Source: Nilaparvata lugens (lineage: Eukaryota > Arthropoda > Insecta > Hemiptera > Delphacidae). From it: a DNA stretch of 64,000 bases. The stretch covers positions 47,331,216-47,395,215 of the forward strand of contig NC_052511.1 of assembly GCF_014356525.2 (NCBI RefSeq), in the 5' to 3' direction. A model generated the notes under the pieces. It was not told the DNA's origin. It made no database searches and saw only the letters and a program-made list of their open reading frames with translations. Shown one piece after another: positions 51,838 through 60,304 of the stretch; within the stretch, counting starts at the first letter, position 1, and every line of letters begins with the position of its first letter. The position numbers were made by a program, and so were the translations under genes.

Positions 51838-54800
51838 CTGCAACGGGAACGTGATACACAATTAAATTCAAAATCATATAACACTAATTATTATATTCAA
51901 ATAATAATATTAAATATTTATTTTATTTATTTATTTATTTATAAGGTTAGCAAAAAAATACAAGAATTGGAAAAGAAAAACAGGCTATTGCCTAAAACTT
52001 CTTCAATTTCCTAATTTGGTTTTAAATTGTCCAAATATTATAGGTTATGTCCATTCAAATTTTGACACCAAATCACAATCTAAAACATAAATTAGAATAA
52101 AACAAAAATTTTAAATTTGGATGGATTAATAATAAAAGTTTCTTAAAAACATGAAACAAACTATAAATTTACAAAATAAAGAATAAAAACACTTAATTTT
52201 GAGCTCGAAAATATCACATTCACCATAGCTATATTGATAATTGATTGTTGTAATTTAATTATACAGAGTGACACAGAATAACGGGAACTTTTAAAAACGC
52301 CATAAAACATTAGTGGAAAGTGCAAAAATGATTTTATTCAAACTAATGTGAAGTTCAAGACTTGCCATTTGAGAATTACCAATAACATCTATCACTTTTT
52401 GACAATTGGCTTCACTTCAAGAAGGCAAGATTCACTTTTTGACAATTCACTTCAAGATGGCTTCCTCCTGCATGAATGCACTCTTTAAAACTGTGTAGAG
52501 ATTTCTGAACGATTGCTGCAACATTTCAGCTGGGATATAATTTCATTCTGAATTGTCTGTTATAATTCAACCACAGTTATTGGTCAAGTTGAGGAAACTT
52601 TCGATTTGAGATAGCTCCACAAAAAGAAAATTGCAGGTGGACAGATCTGGCGATTCAAGGGACCAGGAAACGTAACCTAATCCTGAGATTAGCCTACACG
52701 GTTACCAAACAATACTCACTCGCACAGTTGCCATCAACTGCCGTGCAGTGTGGATTTCGCTCACAATTTGATCAATAATTTTTAATTAAAAATTAAAACA
52801 GAACTCAAAACAAAATCCGCAATATCCCAGATGAGACTTTGCAGCGATCAATGAGGAATCGTCAACACAGATTTGAACAATGTATTCGTTCAGGAGGAAC
52901 CATATAGAAGAAGTAATTGTCAAAAAGTGATACATGTTATTAATAATTCTCAAATGGCAAGTCTTGAACTTTACATTAGTTTGTATAAAATCATTTTTGC
53001 CCTTCCCACTAATGTTTTATGGCGTATTTAAAAGTTCCCGATATTCTGGGTCACCCGGTACTTGTTGATTAATTACTGAGCTAGAAAAGGATAGCGATAT
53101 CTGCTTTGTCGAGTAATAGATAAAGATAGCAACACCAATGTTATTCAAATACTACCATTATAACGTGGATCTCATAATAATAATAATATCGAGTGACCTG
53201 GCTGGCTGAGGTCTGGTGTCAGAGTCTTCAGGTCGCAACTGATCAATTTCAGGGCCTCTAACATGACCTAACGACTGCATTTCAAGGCAGCCGGGAACGA
53301 CGGCTCAACGTGTCCATCCGAAACACGGGAGTGGCCCCAGAAAAATATCTTTCCCGGGCTGGGATTCGAACCCGGGACTCTCTGGATTATGAAGCCAGCT
53401 TCTAATCCACTCGACTACGGCCACTCCGTGGCGGATCTCACTACAGAGCTATTATTGATGACCCTACTAACCTCCTTCTTCGACTACGTCGGTAAGGCGA
53501 CGTTGGGCGGCCGTAGCGAGCCATCTGAACACGCAGTTCACGTCCGTCTAAAAGGCGTCCATGCATAGCGTCCAATGCATCCTCAGCGTCACGCTTATCG
53601 TAAAACCTGCCGAAAAAAATGAAATCAGCTGATAAACTTCCATAAAATACACTACAAAATCTATAAGTTAATGACATTCACTTTGGGGTGACAGTGATGG
53701 TTCAACGCTCTTGTTTGCAGATATATCATTGATGTCATCTGGCCGTGACCTTCAGCAGGTGTTGGAGATGTCAGCTGAACATCTGCGGTTTTCAACTTCA
53801 TGGTTCCTGGCAAACCGATTCCAGTTGAATGCAAACAAGACCCAGCATGTCAAGAAACCTTCCTGGTGATCAAGACCCTGTCAAGCTGCTGGGTTTTGTT
53901 CTGGACAATAAACTCAACTGGGCCAGCCATATTCATCATGTGACCACAAGACTGTCCAGAATTTGTTTTCTGCTGCTAAAGCTGAGCGGTCATGTGACTG
54001 AGGTCTATTTAGTCTTGGTGTATCACGCGCTCTTCCACTGTTACGTTACCTATGGCCTACTCATTAATTGGGGTCATTCAGCAAAGGTTGTGGACATACT
54101 GAAGCTGCAAAAACGGACTGCCCGAATCATCACCGCAAGCGATTATCGCGCAAACTGCAAGCCCCTTTTTGTTAGACTTGGTATTCTAACAGTGATCTGC
54201 CACTTCCTACTTCTCTGTCTAATGTTTGTCAAGAAGAACAAGCAGTACATGTTGACTCGGACTGATGTGCATCAACATAACAACAGACATCGAGAGCTGA
54301 TTGATATTCCCAGAGTACGCCTTCAGAGATCACAGGTGTGCTTCAGGAGTTCGGCATTGCGATACTTCAATAGGCTGCCTACAGGAGTAAAACAGTTGGA
54401 TCTGAGAGCGTTCGAGAGAGTTGTATCCAAGCACTTGAAAAGCAAGGCGTACTACAGTGTTAGTGAATATATGAGAGATGATTTGTCGGAAATTCTGTCT
54501 TGCTAAACATGTCTTATGTATGTTTTTGTTTTTTGTGTATTGTATTTTATGTTTTTGACGCCATCGATCCCATATTATGGGTAAATGAAGATTTAGGTAT
54601 AAAGATATGGGAGTGTTTACACAGTTGCAGTCTGCCAATGTATGAACACTGCAACTGTGTAAACACTCCCATAAGATGTAAGGGTTTTATTTTTCAGTGC
54701 GGAGCAATTAAATGCTGTAATGAAAAACCTCTGCATTCTAGGCTTTATTGATCAGTAATGAATTCATAACAGATTCAAAATTAGAATAAATAGTTCAACA

Positions 54801-57800
54801 TCTGATAACAGAAACATAAGAAGAAAAACACTAGTCATATGATGATTCAATATCATCACATTCTTCCCGTCTTTAGGAATTCAATGAATAGTCTTTCAAA
54901 TAAGAAGGCATTTTGCGCTCTCTATAAGATCTTCGCAGGGTGCCATCAGGAGGCTCTTGTTCATCACTGAGGGGGAATCCTGTATTTGTTTCATCTTGAT
55001 TTTCATGATAATTTTCTTGATTGTTCTCAGGCTCTGCGTGATCACTAAGGCTTGATCCTGCATTTGTATCATCTTGATTGTTATTGTTATCTTCTTGAAT
55101 GCTCTCATCTCCTCGAGGGGCAAGGTTTTTCAATGATACAGTTGTCTCTCTTCCATCACTAAGCCGTACCTTGGCATATTGTGGGTTGATTTGAAGAATA
55201 TCCACCTCCTCGACCAATGGATCGAATTTACTTCTTCGTATAGGTACTTTCATTAGGACTTTGTTTGAAGGGGCAAGCCAGGTTGGAAGTGCTATACCAT
55301 TAGATGATTGTCTATAGTGTCGGAACATCCCTTCATGTGGCGTCTCATTAGTAGCCGTGCACAATAGTGATCGAATAGAATGTAGAGAATCTGGGAGCAC
55401 AGATTCCCAATCAGATACATCCAAATTTCTATGCTTCAATGTAAGAGACACTGTGCGCCAAATTGTACCATTTTCTCGTTCGATTTGGCCATTTCCTGGT
55501 GCGTTATAAGGTGATGACATGGAAGACATACTCCTCGATTATGAAGGAATTCCTGCAGCTCTCTGGATTTGAAAGAGGTTCCATTGTCAGTATGTACATA
55601 AGAAGGTAAACCAAATGTGGTAAACAAGTTCACAAGGCACTGAATTACAGTTGATGAATTCATATTCGGACAAGGGTATGCAAACGGAAACCTAGAGTAC
55701 TCATCAATTATTGTCAACAAATATTTGTTTTTAGTTTTTGATGGAAGAGGACCCTTGAAGTCCATGCTTAATCTTTCAAATGGATGTGTCGCCTTTATGA
55801 GAGTAGATTTCAATTTCTTGAAAAATTGAGGTTTTATGGCATTACATGTTGACATGAAGAAGTCATTTTTCTGACATCCTCAACTGAATAGGGTAAATTA
55901 TGAGTTCTTACCCAATGAATCATTCTGGTCACTCCAGGGTGACACAAGTCACAGTGTAGGGAGTGTAATTTATCGGTTTGAGTTGCATTACACACTCTGG
56001 AAAGTGCATCTGCTACTTGGTTGTCCTTTCCTGGTCTGTAAATTATTTCGTAATTGTAGCATGACATCTCCAATCGCCATCGTTGTATTTTTTCATTTTT
56101 ATTTTATTTTGATGAGTCATATCAAACATGAATGATACAGAGCGCTGGTCAGTGATAATTTTGAAGAATCTTCCAAGTAAGAAATGTCTCCACTTTTTAA
56201 GAGCACACACAATAGCAAAAGCCTCTTTTTCAATGGATGAATGTTTACGCTCACTATCATTCAGCTTCTGAGAAAAGAATGCTACTGGACGTCCACACTG
56301 TGATAGGACAGCTGAAATTGAAAAAAAGAGATGCATCTGTTTCAACCACAAAAGGTTCAAAGTCGTCAATTGTACTAACTACTGCCTTAGAAATCTCAGT
56401 TTTGAGTTGATTGAAGTCAGCTATAGCTTCAGAAGTCAAAGGAAAGGTCTTTGCTGTAAGAAGCCGTTTAGCTTTATCTGAATAATGGATATCCATTTGG
56501 AATAGTGTGCAAACATTCCAATTGTTCGCTCTAGAGCCTTTCTATTATCTGGGGGTGGAAGATTGAGCAATGGTTTCAGACGTTCAGGGTCAGGAGAAAT
56601 TGTCCCATTTTCAATTTTATAGCCAAGCAAGCTTATTGAAGTAAGTGAATATTTGCTTTTTTCTGTATTGATTGTAAAATTATATTTTTGTACTGCATCT
56701 AAGAATTTTTTGAGATTCAAATCATGTTCCTTCTGATTCTTACCACATATTGTCACATCATCCAGGTATGCATACGTTTTTTCAAGTTTTTCATTATTAA
56801 TAACATTATCAATGACTCGCTGAAAAGTGGGTACACCATCTGTCAGACCAAAAGCAAGCCTTCGAAATTGATACAAACGGCCACATGCCTCAAATGCAGT
56901 GAAAGGTCGATCTTTTTCTCGTAGGGGTACCTGGTGGTAAGCGCTTTTCAAGTCAATAGTGGTGAATACAGAGTTTTTTGAGACCTTAGAAACAATATCT
57001 TCAAGACTAGGGAGGGGATATGCGTCAAGATGTGTGTATCGGTTAATAGTTTGAGAATAGTCTATTACCATTCGCTTTTTGTGATTTTCGTTCTTCACTA
57101 CAAATGCTTGAGCTCTCCAGGGAGACCTGCTTTCTTCAATAATTCCATCAGCTAGCAGTTTCTCAATTTTTTCTCCATGAAACTAGTGTCTTCAAGAGAA
57201 TGCTTTCGGGATTTAGTAATTATAGGTTTAATGTCTTTAGTTAAAAACTCAAAAAGTGGTGGAGGTTCTATCTTTGCTGGAGCCAGATAATTGATAGTCA
57301 ATGGGGGTTTAGTTCCTCCAAATGAAACTCTAAGTTCAGAGTGTTGATTAAGTAAGTCATGTCCTACAATAACATTAGCACACAAATCAGGCAATACACT
57401 GAATTTTGTTTTGGGGTAATGTTGACCTGAAAATTTAAATGAGCTACACAATAAAAGGAAATGTTCTTTCTTAGTGATGTTGAAGCCATGGACACTGCAC
57501 CAGTGTAGGGTACATTTCAAGTCCACATTTTTTAGCAAAACAGTGTGAAATAAAGTCTCAGAGCTTCCTGTATCTATCAAAGCAGAAGTAGGAATGTTGT
57601 TTACCTGAGCTTGTACTGTAGCATTTTCAAGAACAGTAGAGGCTGCAATAAGCGCCGAAGATGAAGAAGGTTTAGTAGATTTGCAGACATTTTTCCAATG
57701 ACCTATTTTCTGGCATTTTTCGCATGAGTCATTTAGTGCAGGGCACTGCTGACGTGTTTTATGTCGCTGACGACCACAAAAATAACATTTTTGAAAACTT

Positions 57801-59607
57801 GAGCTTCCAGTTTTTACAGCTGACAAATTTGTTTCTTTACATGAATTTTCTGAAGAATTATTTGAGTGGCATTAAGAGTTATTTCAGAAGAGTAAGAAGC
57901 TGATTGATTTCTGGCAGATTCCAAGGCACGTGCTTTTTCAATAGCTTCATCAAGAGTTAGCTTGTCAAACTCCAAAAGTCTCAGTCTTATCTGATGAGAG
58001 CTGAGGCCCCGGATAAATGAATCACGAATGTATGTTTTCCTATGAGTTTCAGAATCAACATCTGCAAACCCACAATTCTTACTCAGTTGTTGTAAAGCTT
58101 GGTTATATTGGTCATTGTCTCATCTGAAGACTGTTTTCTAGTTGCCAATTTATGTCTAGCGAATATTTCATTTATTGGTTTTACATATGCAGATTTTAGT
58201 GCGTCAATAGCCGAAGTATATGAATTTTGTCGGCAATGTTTGATAAACAGAATAAGATAGAAAGTTGGTAAGCAACCGCAACTTACTTTCATCATCGATG
58301 TCTTCTTCGTCAAAAGATGCGATGAAATTCTCAAAAGTCTTTAGCCAGAAGTTCCATTCTTGTAGAGCTGTTGGAGAATTCGGATCACCATCAAACTTGT
58401 CTGGTTTCAAAAATTTGTCCATCGTAACGCGAATTTTCAGTTTTCGTTTCCAGAAAAGATTTGAAGATTATACATTTGTTGTTGAATAGAAATTGATTGA
58501 CTCGTATTTGATAAGATGAATTGATTTGATGATTTTTTGATTACTGATCAATAAATTGTAATGAAAAACCTCTGCATTCTAGGATTTATTGATCAGTAAT
58601 GAATTCATAACAGATTCAAAATTAGAATAAATAGTTCAACATCTGATAACAGAAACATAAGAAGAAAAACACTAGTCATATGATGATTCAATATCATCAC
58701 AAATGCATAATAAATATGTAGCTGAGGGTTACACTAGAATAAGCACAAAAAAATTGTAGTAGGAGAGAGTGTATACAATTAGGGTGATTAGGCCTACATT
58801 TCAAAACGTGTATTATGTGTAGGCCCTGTACATTCGAGAGGTATATATTACCCTATATCTAGCTCGGCAATTTTATTAAAAGTTAAATTAGTTATTTTAT
58901 TTAAAGTTAAATTAAGTTAGTTATTTTATTAAACGTTAAATTAGATATCTTATTAAAAGTTAAACTAGCTCAACTTATAAATTTAAAAAAAATGTAAGCT
59001 ATGTTTTAATGCTATAACAATATAAATACGGTACAAAATAGAGAATCATTGTTTAGTTATGGTTCGTTAGACCTAGGCTACCATGAGTAAAAATAAAACA
59101 AAAGGTGTAAGCCTAGGCTATACGGCATACATATTTAGATACTTTCAATTTTTGAGACATCCAGGCTAGCTTTCGAAAATAGAAAGGTAGCCTATGTGCC
59201 TCAAAAAATCAATAACATTTTTTGAACGATACCGAACGGTAGCCGAAATAGCCTAGGATCCTTGGGTTAATAATAAAAGATTATAACATAAAAAATTTCA
59301 TTTTTATAATAATAGATGATTAATTTCAACATGAAATAATCAGGTTTTAAAATCTACTAACAATTCATGGCTTTGCATAGGCCTAATCAAAAATTAAATT
59401 AAAACCCATAGTGCTCTGTACTAACCTGACAAATGCGAATCCTCTGCTCTCTCTGGAGAATCTATCTCTTGGGATATAAATGTCACCAACTTCTCCACAT
59501 CTTTCAAAAACCCGACGTAAATCTTCAGGAGTTGTTCTGTATGTTAGATTGTCAACTTTCAGTGAAATCATACCTTCTATACGAGGCGGTGGGCGTCCGT
59601 AACTCAT
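51660..59607 (-). CDS. SRSF2: SRSF2/SC35, SR splicing factor (three coding exons)
   Basis: The coding exons are 59607-59426, 53606-53472 and 51837-51660, giving 495 nt and 164 residues. The N-terminus, [20 protein letters not shown], is very close to the family. The RRM has RNP2 (LKVDNL) and RNP1 (RGFAFVRF), with RNP1 split by intron 1. It continues with [20 protein letters not shown] and [12 protein letters not shown]. Exon 3 is an RS domain of alternating Arg-Ser ending KSRSHSK. All junctions are GT-AG in matching phase (AG|G, AG|A). The protein binds exonic enhancers and recruits splicing factors in nuclear speckles (family knowledge). It is somewhat shorter than the human protein because the RS tail is short. 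The 5.8-kb intron 1 holds a LINE tail and a complete LTR retrotransposon. Intron 2 holds a mariner derivative, a MITE piece and a SINE. Confidence 0.93.
51885..52261. other. SRSF2 intron 2, AT-rich
   Basis: No element is recognised, apart from a TTTA-type simple repeat at about 51915-51940. Confidence 0.5.
52264..53058 (-). mobile_element. internally deleted mariner-type element, copy 2 (SRSF2 intron 2)
   Basis: TA flanks the same ends as 39531-40112 (CAGAGTGACACAGAATAACG at left; a decayed GGGTCACCCGG at right). It has an extra segment of about 130 bp at 52675-52830 and a local duplication of ACTTTTTGACAATT.CTTCA at about 52395-52455. It is more diverged than copy 1. Confidence 0.78.
53070..53180 (+). 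mobile_element. MITE-A right-half fragment
   Basis: GAGCTAGAAAAGGATAGCGA through ACCATTATAACGTGGATCTC matches the right half of the family. The left half is absent. Confidence 0.7.
53200..53428 (-). mobile_element. tRNA-derived SINE in SRSF2 intron 2
   Basis: On the - strand the head reads GGAGTGGCCGTAGTCGAGTG with an A box. A loop around TTCATAATC and a B box GGGTTCGAATCCC follow, and then a SINE body with GGGGCCACTCCCGTG. The pol III boxes are well kept. It is in the same sense as SRSF2, ending close to the exon 2 donor side. Confidence 0.75.
53472..53606 (-). CDS. SRSF2: SRSF2 coding exon 2 (end of RRM and hinge)
   Basis: It is preceded by TTTTTTTCGGCAG and followed by GTTAGTAG. It encodes 45 codon-equivalents ending in a run of Arg and Ser. 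A LINE lies 82 bp upstream and a SINE 44 bp downstream. Confidence 0.92.
53688..54600 (+). pseudogene. LINE (family J), 5'-truncated, in SRSF2 intron 1
   Basis: It begins inside the RT palm ([18 protein letters not shown], with the second aspartate lost) and continues in a 225-codon open frame at 53829-54506. That frame is about 80% identical by eye to the - strand copy at 50058-51077: [37 protein letters not shown] and [17 protein letters not shown] has become HNNRH. The shared 3' UTR word GACGCCATCGATCCCA is at about 54558. Orientation is antisense to SRSF2. Confidence 0.88.
54605..54673. repeat. 69-bp hairpin at the LINE 3' end
   Basis: TATGGGAGTGTTTACACAGT is followed by its inverse, ACTGTGTAAACACTCCCATA, around a short loop. 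It is related to 36005-36129. Confidence 0.8.
54716..54860 (-). repeat. 3' LTR of gypsy-type element
   Basis: 145 bp, TGTAATG...ATCATCACA on the + strand. It differs from the 5' LTR only at 54743 (c against a at 58584). Confidence 0.93.
54861..54872 (-). other. polypurine tract of gypsy-type element
   Basis: The - strand reads GACGGGAAGAA directly before the 3' LTR (TGTGATG). This is the expected primer for plus-strand DNA synthesis, located just after the integrase stop codon at 54875-54873. Confidence 0.8.
54873..56073 (-). pseudogene. integrase region of gypsy-type element
   Basis: At 56073-55834 a [15 protein letters not shown] linker leads into an H2C2 zinc-binding domain ([11 protein letters not shown]). 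At 55855-55436 the core has [22 protein letters not shown] and HTDNGTSF. The third acidic residue is in [10 protein letters not shown] at the start of the next frame (55529-54873). The C-terminal region has W.P..KVLMKVP and ends [17 protein letters not shown]. The D, D, E triad is complete across two frames. Confidence 0.9.
56043..56496 (-). pseudogene. RNase H region of gypsy-type element
   Basis: A tether ([13 protein letters not shown]) leads into VETDASLF, where the first catalytic aspartate is present, then a frameshift near 56310. The next frame has [37 protein letters not shown] and IITDQRS. The essential D, E and D residues are all visible across the break. Confidence 0.88.
56436..57098 (-). 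pseudogene. reverse transcriptase region of gypsy-type element
   Basis: Motifs are in order: [61 protein letters not shown], then YLDDVTI, the catalytic pair, and LLGYKI. All three catalytic aspartates (IDL and LDD) are visible. The frame breaks near 56500, before RNase H. Confidence 0.9.
57152..57826 (-). pseudogene. zinc-knuckle and aspartic protease region of gypsy-type element
   Basis: There are two knuckles: [15 protein letters not shown], in which the spacing is C-X2-C-X4-H-X5-C, then [14 protein letters not shown], the standard C-X2-C-X4-H-X4-C. A retropepsin follows with the active-site [12 protein letters not shown] and the flap/second strand [12 protein letters not shown]. The catalytic DTG is intact. 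The frame shifts near 57175 before the RT linker ([13 protein letters not shown]). Confidence 0.85.
57860..58422 (-). pseudogene. Gag region of gypsy-type element, frameshifted
   Basis: The start [20 protein letters not shown] is followed by a capsid-like W..F...FENFI segment. The frame changes near 58270-58330, continuing [15 protein letters not shown], and again near 58115, continuing [12 protein letters not shown] and [14 protein letters not shown], which resembles the capsid C-terminal domain. Shifts lie in short homopolymers. It should pair with the protease and zinc-knuckle frame that follows. Confidence 0.75.
58540..58556 (-). other. putative self-priming primer-binding site
   Basis: Immediately inside the 5' LTR, the - strand reads ATTTATTGATCAGTAAT. 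It does not begin with TGG, as a tRNA 3'-end site would. It pairs perfectly with ATTACTGATCAATAAAT in the LTR (58600-58584), and pairing stops at the LTR edge on one side and at the predicted transcript start on the other. This is the arrangement known for Tf1/sushi-type elements. Confidence 0.6.
58557..58701 (-). repeat. 5' LTR of gypsy-type element
   Basis: 145 bp. On the - strand it has a TATA-like TATTTAT at 33 bp before a TCATTA initiator, then an R region with CAATAAA. The right edge abuts the target duplication AATGC. Confidence 0.93.
58584..58633 (-). promoter_or_regulatory. predicted core promoter and start of the retrotransposon RNA
   Basis: On the - strand, TATTTAT (58633-58627) is placed 33 bp before the A of an insect-type initiator TCATTA, with the predicted +1 at 58600. 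The first 17 transcript bases would then be ATTACTGATCAATAAAT (58600-58584), the exact complement of the primer-binding site. It is a prediction from spacing and motif only. Confidence 0.6.
58707..59425. other. SRSF2 intron 1, remainder
   Basis: AT-rich sequence with a small internal tandem repeat near 58868-58970 (TTATTTTATTAAA.GTTAAATTAG, about four units). No gene was seen. Confidence 0.5.
59426..59607 (-). CDS. SRSF2: SRSF2 coding exon 1 (start and most of RRM)
   Basis: ATG at 59607-59605 follows TTTCAAA, which puts A at -3. A further in-frame ATG 27 bp upstream would add nine unconserved residues, so the conserved MSYGRP start is chosen. The exon ends TTTGTCAG before the donor GTTAGTAC. 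Confidence 0.92.
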
Positions 59608-60304
59608 TTTGAAACAGTTCAATGAGCACAACAATTGAATTAAACCACTGTTAAAGCACGAACTTATGTGAAGTTGTGGAGCAATGCAAAATACCTACTC
59701 TATTTCACCATTTTTAGAGAAAGAGCTAGTCAAAACAAGCTACAATCAACCCGAAAATTCACCATTTTACTTCAGACTCAACAATCAAGAAGGAAATAGC
59801 AGAATGCACAACAAACTCAAGCACACTTTACCATCATGATCATGAAAGTGAAAGTGATTGAAACGAAAGCGTTATTTGAAAGAAAACTATTTATACTAGA
59901 ATAATATCATTATTATAATTGGAAGAAACACCGACAATTTTTTTAGATTTTTATTCAGTTCTAAGTACAATTAATAAATAGCAAGAAATGAAAGACAATA
60001 GAAAAATTTGTCGCATGACTAGTGTAGTACAGTAAAGTTGGTAGTCTGACTCACGTAGTGAATCCATTGTTGGAGGGATAATTTGAAATTTCAGCAATAT
60101 AACTTGATTTTTTTTAGAAAATGACCTTTGAGTTGGAAATTGATTAATTTATAAGATTATATAGTTTTCAATACATTATAAAATATACATCCAATTCTCA
60201 ACTATTATTTGGATCAATTTCTGACTAAATTCTTCCTTCTATTTTAAAATAATTTATCTTATAATTATGAATTATTTTAGCTTATTGATCCTTTTTCTTG
60301 CTCT
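59608..60304 (-). promoter_or_regulatory. SRSF2: SRSF2 5' leader and upstream region
   Basis: The leader would read from the right toward 59607. The transcription start is not determined. A CATGATCATG palindrome at about 59836-59845 and GAAAGTG repeats at 59847-59862 are the only conspicuous motifs. Confidence 0.35.

Larger units (their letters stand above)
54716..58701 (-). mobile_element. complete young Ty3/gypsy-type LTR retrotransposon in SRSF2 intron 1
   Basis: The element is 3986 bp with 145-bp LTRs (TG...CA) differing at one base, flanked by a 5-bp duplication AATGC (54711-54715 and 58702-58706). Order on the - strand is LTR, primer-binding site, Gag, zinc knuckles, protease, RT, RNase H, integrase (zinc finger, core, C-terminal), purine tract, LTR. 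All domains are present, but the reading frame is broken in several places. It lies in the same sense as SRSF2, so its promoter and poly(A) signal point along the host transcript. Confidence 0.93.

Noticed and set aside
51664..51877. Alternative frames over SRSF2 exon 3 (105 and 65 codons)
   Set aside because: They are shadows of the Arg-Ser codon repeat; the splice phase from exon 2 selects the RS frame.
53340..53428. Functional tRNA gene on the - strand
   Set aside because: A good B box but a poor cloverleaf, with a non-tRNA body continuing. It is called a SINE.
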